From: Bacteroidia bacterium
GTDB taxonomy: Bacteria > Bacteroidota > Bacteroidia > B-17B0 > Aurantibacillaceae
Assembly: GCA_026418315.1 (NCBI GenBank)
Contig: JAOABO010000068.1
Coordinates: 1-9,452 of the forward strand
Direction of reading: 5' to 3'
Length of the DNA stretch: 9,452 nt
The stretch's first letter is position 1; each line of letters opens with the position of its first letter. Shown one piece after another: positions 1 through 7,058 of this stretch. The notes under the pieces were generated by a model that had not been told where the DNA came from, did no database searches, and saw only the letters and a list, made by a program, of their open reading frames with translations. The position numbers were made by a program, and so were the translations under genes.

Positions 1-471
1 TGGCTGAACAACGTAAGGATTACTTGGACTTTGCCAACTTCCCCATGCTGTTCTCTTGGATATTGATTGTTTATACCATAAAATATCACCTCTCATAATA
101 TACTTTAATGCTCTCATTTGATTGATGACATCGGCAAAAAGAGGTTGATATTCTCCATCTGCCGTAATACTTGGAACATTAATTGCAATTCTTCCGCCTT
201 TTACTAATATTCTATAACATTCCTTCCAAGTATCATTTAAAAATTCAAGGTATTCATTATATAACATTAAATCATGATGATTGTCATATTTAATACCAAC
301 ATTATATGGTGGAGAAGTAATAATGAAATGAACACTTTCGTCTGGAATTTTTTTCATCACTTCAATTCTATCACCGCAAAATACTTTATCAATAATCTCT
401 TCTTTATTAAAACAAGGAGTATGTTTTGATACATAAATAACATTATCTTTGGAATTCTGTGCTTTTATCAT
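1..471 (-). CDS. DNA N4/N6-methyltransferase, beta class, N-terminal part (cut by window edge)
   Basis: The frame is open from an ATG at 471 down to base 1, giving 157 residues with no stop, so the C-terminal part lies outside the window. The protein shows the catalytic motif IV TSPPYN at residues 52-57, preceded by FCGDRIEVMKKIPDESV, the usual lead-in of HinfI/CcrM-like amino-methyltransferases. Further on, AWGSWQSPSNP (142-151) is a common element of this family. Motif IV near the N-terminus fits the beta order (IV, target recognition, then the AdoMet-binding FxGxG motif), and that last motif would be in the missing part. The enzyme should transfer a methyl group from AdoMet to the exocyclic amine of A or C in a specific DNA site; A versus C cannot be told. 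The frame stays open upstream into the end of glyS without an obvious better Met. It may be a solitary methylase or half of a restriction-modification system. Confidence 0.88.
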   Translation of the reverse strand, partial: MIKAQNSKDNVIYVSKHTPCFNKEEIIDKVFCGDRIEVMKKIPDESVHFIITSPPYNVGIKYDNHHDLMLYNEYLEFLNDTWKECYRILVKGGRIAINVPSITADGEYQPLFADVINQMRALKYIMRGDILWYKQSISKRTAWGSWQSPSNPYVVQP

Positions 472-494
472 CTTGTTATTTTTATCTGAAATCG

Positions 495-502
495 CAATAT
501 TA
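495..502 (-). promoter_or_regulatory. Possible weak -7 element for the methyltransferase gene
   Basis: On the minus strand TAATATTG matches the Bacteroidota -7 consensus TAnnTTTG at all but one position. It ends 23 nt before the methyltransferase ATG, and a TTG lies 22 nt upstream inside the 3' end of glyS. With one mismatch in AT-rich DNA this is weak; read-through from glyS across the 41-bp gap is an equally good explanation for expression. Confidence 0.22.
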
Positions 503-512
503 AGAATAATTT

Positions 513-2063
513 TTACAACTTTTTCAACAACTCTGTAATACTGGTATTTTGTTCAATATAATTATAAACCTTATTCAAAGGTAACCGGATTTGTTCCATA
601 GTATCTCTGTGACGAATGGTAACCGTTTCGTCTTGTAATGTTTGATTATCTATAGTTATACAATAGGGTGTACCTATAGCATCCTGACGGCGATATCTGC
701 GGCCAACAGAATCTTTATCATCATAAATAATTTTTCCAATATATTTTAATTCATTCCATAATTTTTCTGCTATTTCTGGCATGCCATCTTTTTTCACTAA
801 GGGTAATACTGCGGCTTTTACAGGTGCTAATGCCGGCGGAATAGATAAAACAGTTCTTATTTCATTTTCTACCATTTCTTCTTTGTATCCTGCTGATAAA
901 ATGGCCAAAAACAAGCGGTCTAATCCAACCGATGTTTCTACTACATAGGGTACGTAACTTTTGTTTTCTTCTACATCAAAATATTGTAACTTTTTTCCAC
1001 TGTATTTTTCATGATTAGATAAATCAAAATCTGTACGAGAATGAATACCTTCCAGTTCTTTAAACCCAAATGGAAATTGAAATTCAATATCACAAGCCGC
1101 ATTGGCATAATGAGCCAATTTGGTGTGGTCTTTGAAGCGATATTTGTCAGGAGTAAAACCTAAATTCAAATGCCATTTTAACCTAGCCTCTTTCCAGTAT
1201 TCATACCACTCCATTTCAGTACCGGGTTTCACAAAAAACTGCATTTCCATTTGTTCAAACTCCCTCATTCTGAAAATAAACTGACGGGCTACTATTTCAT
1301 TTCTAAATGCTTTGCCGGTTTGTGCAATGCCAAAAGGAATTTTCATTCTTGCGGTTTTTTGTACATTCAAAAAGTTAACGAATATGCCTTGTGCTGTTTC
1401 AGGACGAAGATAAATGGTATTGGCCTCGTCTGATACAGAGCCCATTTGAGTAGCAAACATCAGATTGAATTGACGAACATCGGTCCAGTTTTTTGTTCCG
1501 CTTACAGGACAAACAATTTCACAATCTAAAATAATCTGTTTAATTTCATCTAAATGATTGTCTTCTAATGCTTTTTTGAATCTTGATTCTATTTGATGGA
1601 TTTTTTCTTGAATCTCTTTCACTCTTGGGTTGGTATTTCTAAACAGTTGCTCATCAAAATTTTCAAACCTTTTTCTTGCTTTATCAATTTCTTTTTGAAT
1701 TTTATCTTGTAACTTAGCAATGTATTCTTCAATAAGTACATCGGCTCTGTATCGCTTTTTACTGTCTTTATTATCAATCAATGGGTCATTAAAGGCATCT
1801 ACATGCCCGCTGGCTTTCCATGTAGTAGGATGCATAAAAATAGCAGCATCAATCCCCACTATGTTTTGGTGAAGGTAAGTCATGGCCTGCCACCAGTAGG
1901 CACGGATATTATTTTTTAATTCTGCACCATAGGCACCATAATCATATACAGCACTTAATCCATCATAAATTTCACTGCTGGGATAAATAAATGCATATTC
2001 CTTAGAGTGAGAGATGATTTTTTTAAATAAATCTTCGCCCTGTAGTATATGGTTCTGACTCAT
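513..2063 (-). CDS. glyS: Glycyl-tRNA synthetase (single-chain, class II)
   Basis: Cytoplasmic enzyme that charges tRNA-Gly with glycine using ATP. The protein has 516 residues and is the alpha2-type single polypeptide also found in eukaryotes and archaea, not the alpha/beta tetramer of E. coli. Visible marks: YGAYGAELKNNI (42-53), WKASGHVDAFNDP (82-94), TAQGIFVNF (223-231), class II motif 2 around FRNEI (253-257) followed by REFEQMEMQFF, and motif 3 SVGLDRLFLAIL (378-389). The C-terminal anticodon-binding domain runs from about 410 and carries DSVGRRYRRQDAIGTP (451-466). A lysine/glutamate-rich helical insertion fills about 100-180. I chose the ATG at 2063 because the protein there begins MSQNHILQGEDLFKKI, the normal family N-terminus; the frame is open to an ATG at 2144, but that stretch overlaps the divergent gene's promoter and looks non-coding. 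The symbol glyS is used by convention; glyQS is also seen. Confidence 0.97.
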   Translation of the reverse strand: MSQNHILQGEDLFKKIISHSKEYAFIYPSSEIYDGLSAVYDYGAYGAELKNNIRAYWWQAMTYLHQNIVGIDAAIFMHPTTWKASGHVDAFNDPLIDNKDSKKRYRADVLIEEYIAKLQDKIQKEIDKARKRFENFDEQLFRNTNPRVKEIQEKIHQIESRFKKALEDNHLDEIKQIILDCEIVCPVSGTKNWTDVRQFNLMFATQMGSVSDEANTIYLRPETAQGIFVNFLNVQKTARMKIPFGIAQTGKAFRNEIVARQFIFRMREFEQMEMQFFVKPGTEMEWYEYWKEARLKWHLNLGFTPDKYRFKDHTKLAHYANAACDIEFQFPFGFKELEGIHSRTDFDLSNHEKYSGKKLQYFDVEENKSYVPYVVETSVGLDRLFLAILSAGYKEEMVENEIRTVLSIPPALAPVKAAVLPLVKKDGMPEIAEKLWNELKYIGKIIYDDKDSVGRRYRRQDAIGTPYCITIDNQTLQDETVTIRHRDTMEQIRLPLNKVYNYIEQNTSITELLKKL

Positions 2064-2082
2064 ACAACAAAAATTAGTTGCG

Positions 2083-2090
2083 CGAAGGTA
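2083..2090 (-). promoter_or_regulatory. Putative -7 element of the glyS promoter
   Basis: TACCTTCG on the minus strand differs from the Bacteroidota consensus TAnnTTTG at one base. It ends 19 nt before the chosen glyS ATG, nearly the same distance as in atpD, ctp and the tRNA gene of this window. No convincing -33 TTTG lies at the expected spacing. It supports 2063 as the start, because the longer frame would begin upstream of the promoter. Confidence 0.45.
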
Positions 2091-2132
2091 AGAAAGAAAA
2101 TTGGTTTCATCAGGTGTACGCAAAAACTTTTT

Positions 2133-2140
2133 TACCTTTG
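2133..2140 (+). promoter_or_regulatory. Putative -7 element for the hexapeptide-repeat gene
   Basis: TACCTTTG fits TAnnTTTG exactly and ends only 9 nt before the ATG at 2150. Initiation about 5-6 nt downstream of the element would leave a leader of only a few bases, so the message may be almost leaderless. No clear -33 TTTG is seen at the usual spacing. The position argues against the in-frame ATG at 2078 as the real start. Confidence 0.5.
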
Positions 2141-2149
2141 CCAAAAAAA

Positions 2150-2752
2150 ATGAGCAATATATTTGAATTTAATGGCTATAAACCTTATATTCATCCTTCC
2201 GCTTTTATTCACCCTATGGCTTGTATTATTGGTAATGTAAGCATAGGCAAACATGTATTTGTAGGTGCAGGGGCTGTTATTAGAGGAGATTGGGGAGAAA
2301 TTATTATTGAAGATGGTTGTAATGTGCAGGAAAATTGTATCATTCACATGTTTCCGGGAGTAACCGTTTTATTGAAAGAATCGGCTCATATTGGACACGG
2401 TGCTATTATTCATGGAGGCATTATTGGTAAAAATTCTTTAATAGGAATGAACAGTGTCATTATGGATAATGTGGAAATAGGAGATGAATGTATTGTTGGA
2501 GCACTTACGCTGGTTCCACAAGATATGAAAATACCAGCAAGAAAAGTAGTGGTAGGTAATCCTGCCAAGATTGTAAAAGATGTCAGCGATGAAATGATAG
2601 AGTGGAAAACAGAAGGAACAAGATTGTATCAGCTGTTACCAAAAGAATGCTTTGAAACACTAAAGCCCTGTGAACCATTACGAACAAAACCGCTCTTCAA
2701 GAAAAAACAAGAAATAAATTACGTAACCTTCAAACAACTCAAAAATAAATGA
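2150..2752 (+). CDS. PaaY/CaiE-type gamma-carbonic-anhydrase-like hexapeptide-repeat protein
   Basis: A 200-residue protein built mostly of hexapeptide repeats (about 12-140), which fold as a left-handed beta-helix and trimerise. The gamma-carbonic-anhydrase metal site is complete: His66, His83 and His88, with the last two five residues apart as in the Methanosarcina enzyme Cam. The supporting residues Arg45 and Asp47 (RGD) and Gln60 are also present. The overall sequence, including the tail with EWKTEGTRLYQLL and CFETLKPCEPL, resembles PaaY and CaiE more than Cam. PaaY is a thioesterase of phenylacetate metabolism, so either carbonic anhydrase or acyl-CoA thioesterase activity is possible; no paa genes are in view to decide. 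The ATG at 2150 gives the family N-terminus (FEFNGYKPYIHPSAFIHP); the 24 upstream in-frame codons cover the promoter. The S46 peptidase gene starts one base after the stop, suggesting one transcript. Confidence 0.92.
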   Translation: MSNIFEFNGYKPYIHPSAFIHPMACIIGNVSIGKHVFVGAGAVIRGDWGEIIIEDGCNVQENCIIHMFPGVTVLLKESAHIGHGAIIHGGIIGKNSLIGMNSVIMDNVEIGDECIVGALTLVPQDMKIPARKVVVGNPAKIVKDVSDEMIEWKTEGTRLYQLLPKECFETLKPCEPLRTKPLFKKKQEINYVTFKQLKNK

Positions 2753-2753
2753 C

Positions 2754-4913
2754 ATGAAAGCAAAAGGATATATATTGAGTTTATACTTACTGTCTTTTAG
2801 CATCAGTATTGCAGATGAAGGTATGTGGTTACCTCAGTTGTTACAAATAACGGGCGTATATCAAAAAATGAAAGATGCAGGATGTAAACTTACCCCTGAA
2901 CAAATATACAGTGTCAATCATTCTTCTTTAAAAGATGCCATTGTGTTATTTGGCGGCGGATGTACTGCCGAAATTGTATCAGAGAAAGGACTTATCATTA
3001 CTAATCATCACTGTGGATATTCCAGTATTGTAAACCTGAGCACGGTAGAAAAAAATTATCTGAAAAAAGGATATTGGGCAAGAAAACAGGAAGAAGAATT
3101 GTATTGCCCTAATTTGACAGTATCTTTAGTGGTAAGAATAGAAGACGTTACCAATGAAGTATTGAAATCTACACAAAATGTAACTGAAAAAAAACAAAGA
3201 GATGCTATTATAAACGAGAATATACAAGCCATTATAAAGAAAGCCACAGAAGGAACGCACTACAATGCTATAGTAAAACCCTTCAGCTACGAGCTGCAAT
3301 ATTTTTTAATAGTATATGAAACATTCAAAGATGTACGATTAGTAGCTGCACCTCCCGAACATATCGGCAAGTTTGGCGGAGAAGACGATAACTGGATGTG
3401 GCCCCGACACAATGCCGATTTTACAATGTTTCGTATTTATGTGAATAAAGAAAATAAACCAGCAGAATACTCTCCCGATAATGTTCCATACAAACCCAAA
3501 TACGTAATACCAATTAGTTTGAAAGGATACAAAGAAAATGATTTTACAATGGTATATGGATTTCCTGGCAGAACACAGGAATATTTGAGCTCTTATGGCG
3601 TTGATGTGTTGATGAATGATATAGACCCCCGTAGGGTTGCTTTACGCGAACTTAAATTAAAAGTATTGGAAAAATATATGAAGCAGAATGAAGAACTGAA
3701 TTTGAAATACGCTAATACGTATGCTTCAATTGCTAATTATTACAAAAAATGGAAAGGAGAAATGATGGGTTTAAAGAAATTCAATGCAGTAGAAAGAAAA
3801 AGAACATTTGAAAAAGGTCTGGAAGAAAAATTAAAATTCAAAAACACAGCATTGGATAGTTTTAATACAGTAATGAAAAAATTTTCTGAAATATATCCTT
3901 CTTATCAGTATTATCAAATGCAGGCAGATTATTTTCAAGAATGCTTTATGGCCATTGATGCTATTAAATTCATTGGTAATTATGTAGATTTTTTTACAGA
4001 ATATAATCGTATGAAAATGGGATTATCTCATCAATTAGATAAATTAAAAAGTACTCTATCTGCATCTTTACCTTTTCAGTTTTACTTACCCGCCGATAAA
4101 GAAATTTTTATAGTGCTCATGAATTATTACTTTGAAAATGTAAAGAAAAAAGACCGTTTACCTTTTTTGGATTCTTTGTACAATCAATTTAATCAGGATA
4201 TTCAAAAGATGGCTGATTATCTATATTCCAATTCATTATTTTTGAATACAGATAAGCTGCGGGAATTATTATCTACACCAAATGATCAAAAAATAAAAGA
4301 TTTTGAAAGCGATGTGTTTTACAGATTAACTCAAAGTATTAAATTACAATTTTATTCACAGATATTGCCTCATCTGAAAGAAAACGACGCAAGTATTACA
4401 GAAACTCAAAGAATGTTTGTTAAGTTAATTATAGATTACAATAAGGAAAAACAATATTACCCTGATGCTAATTCTACTCTTCGTATTGCTTTTGGAAAAG
4501 TAAAACCCTACGAGCCCCGAGATGGTGTGAAATATGGCTATTTTACCACCAGCCAAGGTATATTAGAAAAACAAAATAACAACAACCCGGATTATTTTAT
4601 AGACGACACTTTAAAAACACTCTTTTTGAAGAAAGATTTCGGAAAATATGCCGATAAAGATGGGCAACTACATATTGCCTTTATAGCTTCTAATCACACC
4701 ACTGGTGGAAATAGTGGAAGCCCTGTATTCAATAGTAAAGGAGAACTCATAGGCACCAACTTTGACAGATGTTGGGAAGGTACGATGAGTGATATAATGT
4801 ATAACCCTGAAATATGCAGAAATATTGTTTTGGATATAAGATACACCATGTTTTTATTAGACAAGTATGCCAAGTGTGAAAGAATTGTTCAGGAAATAAA
4901 AAAGGCGGAATAG
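2754..4913 (+). CDS. S46-family dipeptidyl-peptidase, DPP11-type (Asp/Glu-specific)
   Basis: A 719-residue exported serine peptidase, about the length of Porphyromonas gingivalis DPP11. A short signal peptide ends after Ala20, leaving the typical mature start DEGMWLP. The chymotrypsin-like triad is visible: His86 in TNHHCGY, Asp222 in RHNADFTMFRIY and Ser654 in GNSGSP; a large helical domain fills about 290-560. Family members sit in the periplasm or at the cell surface and cut dipeptides from the free N-terminus of oligopeptides. The residue 18 positions after the catalytic serine, equivalent to 673 of the Porphyromonas enzymes, is Arg672 in NFDRCWEG. Arg there marks DPP11 (acidic P1) and Gly marks DPP7 (hydrophobic P1), so I infer cleavage after Asp/Glu. 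No Shine-Dalgarno is seen; the one-base gap to the preceding stop suggests translational coupling. Confidence 0.95.
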   Translation: MKAKGYILSLYLLSFSISIADEGMWLPQLLQITGVYQKMKDAGCKLTPEQIYSVNHSSLKDAIVLFGGGCTAEIVSEKGLIITNHHCGYSSIVNLSTVEKNYLKKGYWARKQEEELYCPNLTVSLVVRIEDVTNEVLKSTQNVTEKKQRDAIINENIQAIIKKATEGTHYNAIVKPFSYELQYFLIVYETFKDVRLVAAPPEHIGKFGGEDDNWMWPRHNADFTMFRIYVNKENKPAEYSPDNVPYKPKYVIPISLKGYKENDFTMVYGFPGRTQEYLSSYGVDVLMNDIDPRRVALRELKLKVLEKYMKQNEELNLKYANTYASIANYYKKWKGEMMGLKKFNAVERKRTFEKGLEEKLKFKNTALDSFNTVMKKFSEIYPSYQYYQMQADYFQECFMAIDAIKFIGNYVDFFTEYNRMKMGLSHQLDKLKSTLSASLPFQFYLPADKEIFIVLMNYYFENVKKKDRLPFLDSLYNQFNQDIQKMADYLYSNSLFLNTDKLRELLSTPNDQKIKDFESDVFYRLTQSIKLQFYSQILPHLKENDASITETQRMFVKLIIDYNKEKQYYPDANSTLRIAFGKVKPYEPRDGVKYGYFTTSQGILEKQNNNNPDYFIDDTLKTLFLKKDFGKYADKDGQLHIAFIASNHTTGGNSGSPVFNSKGELIGTNFDRCWEGTMSDIMYNPEICRNIVLDIRYTMFLLDKYAKCERIVQEIKKAE

Positions 4914-5253
4914 TATTCTTTTATGATTTGAATTGACTGTGTAGAGCATCTTTTAGTCATCATATCTCTTTAAATTTTATGCAGTTGGGTAGTGAACAAA
5001 TAATTTTTTGTTTATGTTATTAGGTTAGTAGATGTGTTTTTGTTTGTGTGAGAATTTTTTAGTAACTTATATTTCCTGTGTAAATAACGGAGTAGTAATG
5101 AGCAGCGGCAGCTGATGTGTGTTTTGGTTATCCTATATAAATTTTTTAGCAAGAATTAATTCAAAAGAAACACATACAGATTTTTTTGTAATTCAAAATT
5201 TAAAACAGAGCATTCACTCAGAAGAGTGCCAACCAAGCAGAAAAAAATACTGT
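4914..5253. other. 340-bp intergenic region between convergent genes, no gene seen
   Basis: This AT-rich stretch separates the ends of the S46 peptidase and atpC. I find no frame with protein-like content, no tRNA or rRNA pattern and no exact TAnnTTTG element. It holds three weak inverted repeats: TGACT/AGTCA (4934-4938 with 4955-4959), AACAAA/TTTGTT (4995-5000 with 5007-5012), and CACTC/GAGTG (5215-5219 with 5224-5228). Any could help end one of the two convergent transcripts, but none is a strong GC-rich hairpin with a U-tract. Confidence 0.6.
5215..5228 (-). terminator. Weak candidate terminator hairpin after atpC
   Basis: CACTC-AGAA-GAGTG is a perfect 5-bp stem with a 4-base loop, 26 bp past the atpC stop in the direction of atpDC transcription. 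On the minus strand it is followed, after a few bases, by a T-rich stretch (CTCTGTTTTAAATTTTG). The stem is short and the T-run is interrupted, so this is only a candidate. Confidence 0.3.
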
Positions 5254-5490
5254 TTATTTTACTAATACAGAAACCTTATTGTTCAATACTTCTACAACTC
5301 CTCCGGTAACCTCTATGTTTTGTTTTTTATTTTGTATTTCCCATTCTATTTTGCCTGCTTTTAAGGTAGAAATAATGGGGGCGTGATTGGGTAAAACACC
5401 AAACGAACCTTCTTCACCTGGAAATACGATAGATGATACTTCTCCTTCAAAAATTTTGGATGTGGGGGATAATATTTCTAAATGTAACAT
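5254..5490 (-). CDS. atpC: ATP synthase F1 subunit epsilon (short form)
   Basis: A 78-residue protein that matches the N-terminal beta-sandwich domain of F1 epsilon: LEILSPTSKIFEGEVSSIVFPGEEGSFGVLPNHAPIIS, then GGVVEVLNNKVSVLV. This domain sits on the central stalk with gamma and couples rotation to the c-ring. E. coli epsilon has about 139 residues, with a C-terminal helical hairpin that inhibits ATP hydrolysis; here the protein stops directly after the sandwich, so the hairpin is absent. Short epsilons are usual in Bacteroidota, so this is probably natural and not a truncation. The ATG lies 9 bp after the atpD stop in the same direction, so the two are almost certainly cotranscribed. Confidence 0.95.
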   Translation of the reverse strand: MLHLEILSPTSKIFEGEVSSIVFPGEEGSFGVLPNHAPIISTLKAGKIEWEIQNKKQNIEVTGGVVEVLNNKVSVLVK

Positions 5491-5499
5491 AATAGATTA

Positions 5500-7002
5500 T
5501 TATTTAGATTCAGCCAGCATTTTCTTTCCTTTTTCTATGGCTTCTTCAATGGTACCAACTAAGTTAAATGCGGCTTCGGGGTATTCATCTACTTCTCCGT
5601 CTAATATCATATTAAATCCACGAATAGTATCTTCTATATTAACAAATACGCCTTTTAATCCTGTAAATTGTTCTGCAACATGAAAAGGTTGAGAGAGGAA
5701 TCTTTGAACTCTGCGTGCGCGGTGTACTACTAATTTATCTTCTTCACTTAGTTCGTCCATTCCAAGAATGGCAATAATATCTTGTAGCTCTTTATATCTT
5801 TGTAATATTCCTTTTACTCTTTGAGCACATTGGTAATGTGCTTCTCCAACAATAGCAGGGTTGAGAATACGAGAAGTAGAATCCAATGGGTCTACAGCAG
5901 GATAAATACCTAATTCGGCAATTTTTCTGCTTAATACGGTAGTTGCATCTAAGTGTGCAAAGGTAGTAGCGGGTGCAGGGTCTGTAAGGTCATCGGCAGG
6001 TACATATACTGCTTGTACAGATGTAATAGAACCATTTTTGGTGGAGGTGATTCTTTCTTGCATAGCACCCATTTCGGTGGCTAATGTTGGCTGATAACCT
6101 ACTGCACTTGGCATACGCCCAAGCAAAGCAGATACTTCAGAACCTGCTTGTGTAAAGCGGAAAATATTATCTATAAAAAAGAGAATGTCTTTGCCTTTTC
6201 CATCACCTTCTCCGTCACGAAAATATTCGGCTAATGTTAACCCCGATAAAGCTACTCTTGCACGGGCACCCGGGGGTTCGTTCATTTGCCCAAAAACAAA
6301 AGTGGCTTGGGAATTTTCCAATTCCTTTAAATCTACTTTTGATAAGTCCCAGCCACCTTTGTGCATGGATGCCTTGAAGGCCTCTCCGTATTTAACAATA
6401 TTGGCTTCTATCATTTCTCTTAATAAATCATTTCCTTCACGTGATCTTTCTCCTACACCTGCAAATACTGAATATCCTGAATATCCTTTTGCGATGTTGT
6501 TAATGAGTTCTTGTATAAGCACGGTTTTTCCAACACCAGCACCACCAAACAATCCAATTTTACCTCCTTTTGCATAGGGTTCTATTAGGTCAATCACTTT
6601 AATTCCTGTATACAATACTTCGGTAGAAGTAGAGAGGTCTTCAAATTTTGGTGCAGGTTGATGTATTACTCTGCCATTTCTATTATCTAATACATTGATT
6701 CCATCTATGCTTTCACCTACTACATTGAACAGGCGTCCGCGAATTTGTTTTCCAACTGGCATTTTAATACCCTCCCCAAGAGCGGTTGCTTCCATTCCTC
6801 GGTATAAGCCATCTGTACTGTCCATGGCTATGGTGCGTACAGTATCTTCACCTATATGCTGTTGTACTTCCAGAATAAGCTTTTGTCCATTAGATCTGAC
6901 GACCTCTATAGCTTCAAGTAGTTTTGGTAATGTACTGTTTTGAGTATCAAATCTGATATCTACAACAGGACCGATTACTTGAGTGATTTTCCCTTTTTGC
7001 AT
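5500..7002 (-). CDS. atpD: ATP synthase F1 subunit beta
   Basis: The catalytic subunit of F1, which makes ATP from ADP and phosphate at the inner membrane. The 500-residue product shows Walker A GGAGVGKT (153-160), GERSREGND (184-192) with the catalytic glutamate at 185, Walker B ILFFIDN (273-279), the ATP synthase signature PAVDPLDSTS (368-377) and DELSEED (416-422). It is about 40 residues longer than E. coli beta. Part of the excess is an insertion around 213-230 (MHKGGWDLSKVDLKELEN) and a small one at 266-271 before Walker B; such insertions are known in Bacteroidota. The ATG at 7002 gives the usual start MQKGKITQVIGPVVDIRF; an in-frame ATG at 7068 would add 22 residues lying over the promoter and the end of the osmC-like gene. 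Alpha, gamma, delta and F0 genes are absent from the window, the usual split arrangement in this phylum. Confidence 0.98.
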   Translation of the reverse strand: MQKGKITQVIGPVVDIRFDTQNSTLPKLLEAIEVVRSNGQKLILEVQQHIGEDTVRTIAMDSTDGLYRGMEATALGEGIKMPVGKQIRGRLFNVVGESIDGINVLDNRNGRVIHQPAPKFEDLSTSTEVLYTGIKVIDLIEPYAKGGKIGLFGGAGVGKTVLIQELINNIAKGYSGYSVFAGVGERSREGNDLLREMIEANIVKYGEAFKASMHKGGWDLSKVDLKELENSQATFVFGQMNEPPGARARVALSGLTLAEYFRDGEGDGKGKDILFFIDNIFRFTQAGSEVSALLGRMPSAVGYQPTLATEMGAMQERITSTKNGSITSVQAVYVPADDLTDPAPATTFAHLDATTVLSRKIAELGIYPAVDPLDSTSRILNPAIVGEAHYQCAQRVKGILQRYKELQDIIAILGMDELSEEDKLVVHRARRVQRFLSQPFHVAEQFTGLKGVFVNIEDTIRGFNMILDGEVDEYPEAAFNLVGTIEEAIEKGKKMLAESK

Positions 7003-7020
7003 TTTATTAATTTTGGGCGG

Positions 7021-7028
7021 CAAATATA
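7021..7028 (-). promoter_or_regulatory. -7 element of the atpD-atpC promoter
   Basis: TATATTTG on the minus strand is an exact TAnnTTTG match ending 18 nt before the atpD ATG. At the -33 spacing there is a T-tract and not a clear TTTG. Just upstream lies an A-tract/T-tract block (about 7048-7061) that could act as a bent, UP-like element. It implies that atpDC has its own promoter although the osmC-like gene ahead of it runs the same way. Confidence 0.55.
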
Positions 7029-7058
7029 GAGTATTATATTTGTATCTAAAAAATTTTT

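Noticed and set aside
2064..2144. N-terminal extension of glyS by 27 codons to an ATG at 2144
   Set aside because: The added residues do not resemble the GlyRS N-terminus and the stretch covers the likely glyS promoter and overlaps the divergent gene's control region.
2078..2149. N-terminal extension of the hexapeptide-repeat protein to an ATG at 2078
   Set aside because: It would span the TACCTTTG element and adds residues before the typical family start at 2150.
4995..5012. AACAAA/TTTGTT hairpin as terminator of the S46 peptidase gene
   Set aside because: The stem is almost all A-T, the following bases are not a T-run, and it lies 80 bp past the stop; recorded only as part of the intergenic region.
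5032..5175. Inverted repeat ATGTGTTT (5032-5039) with AAACACAT (5168-5175)
   Set aside because: Eight bases with about 130 bases between them in AT-rich DNA is expected by chance and forms no plausible structure.
6185..6577. 130-codon open frame on the plus strand opposite atpD
   Set aside because: It is the antisense of highly conserved atpD codons, is proline/serine-rich as expected for a shadow frame, and has no promoter or family resemblance.
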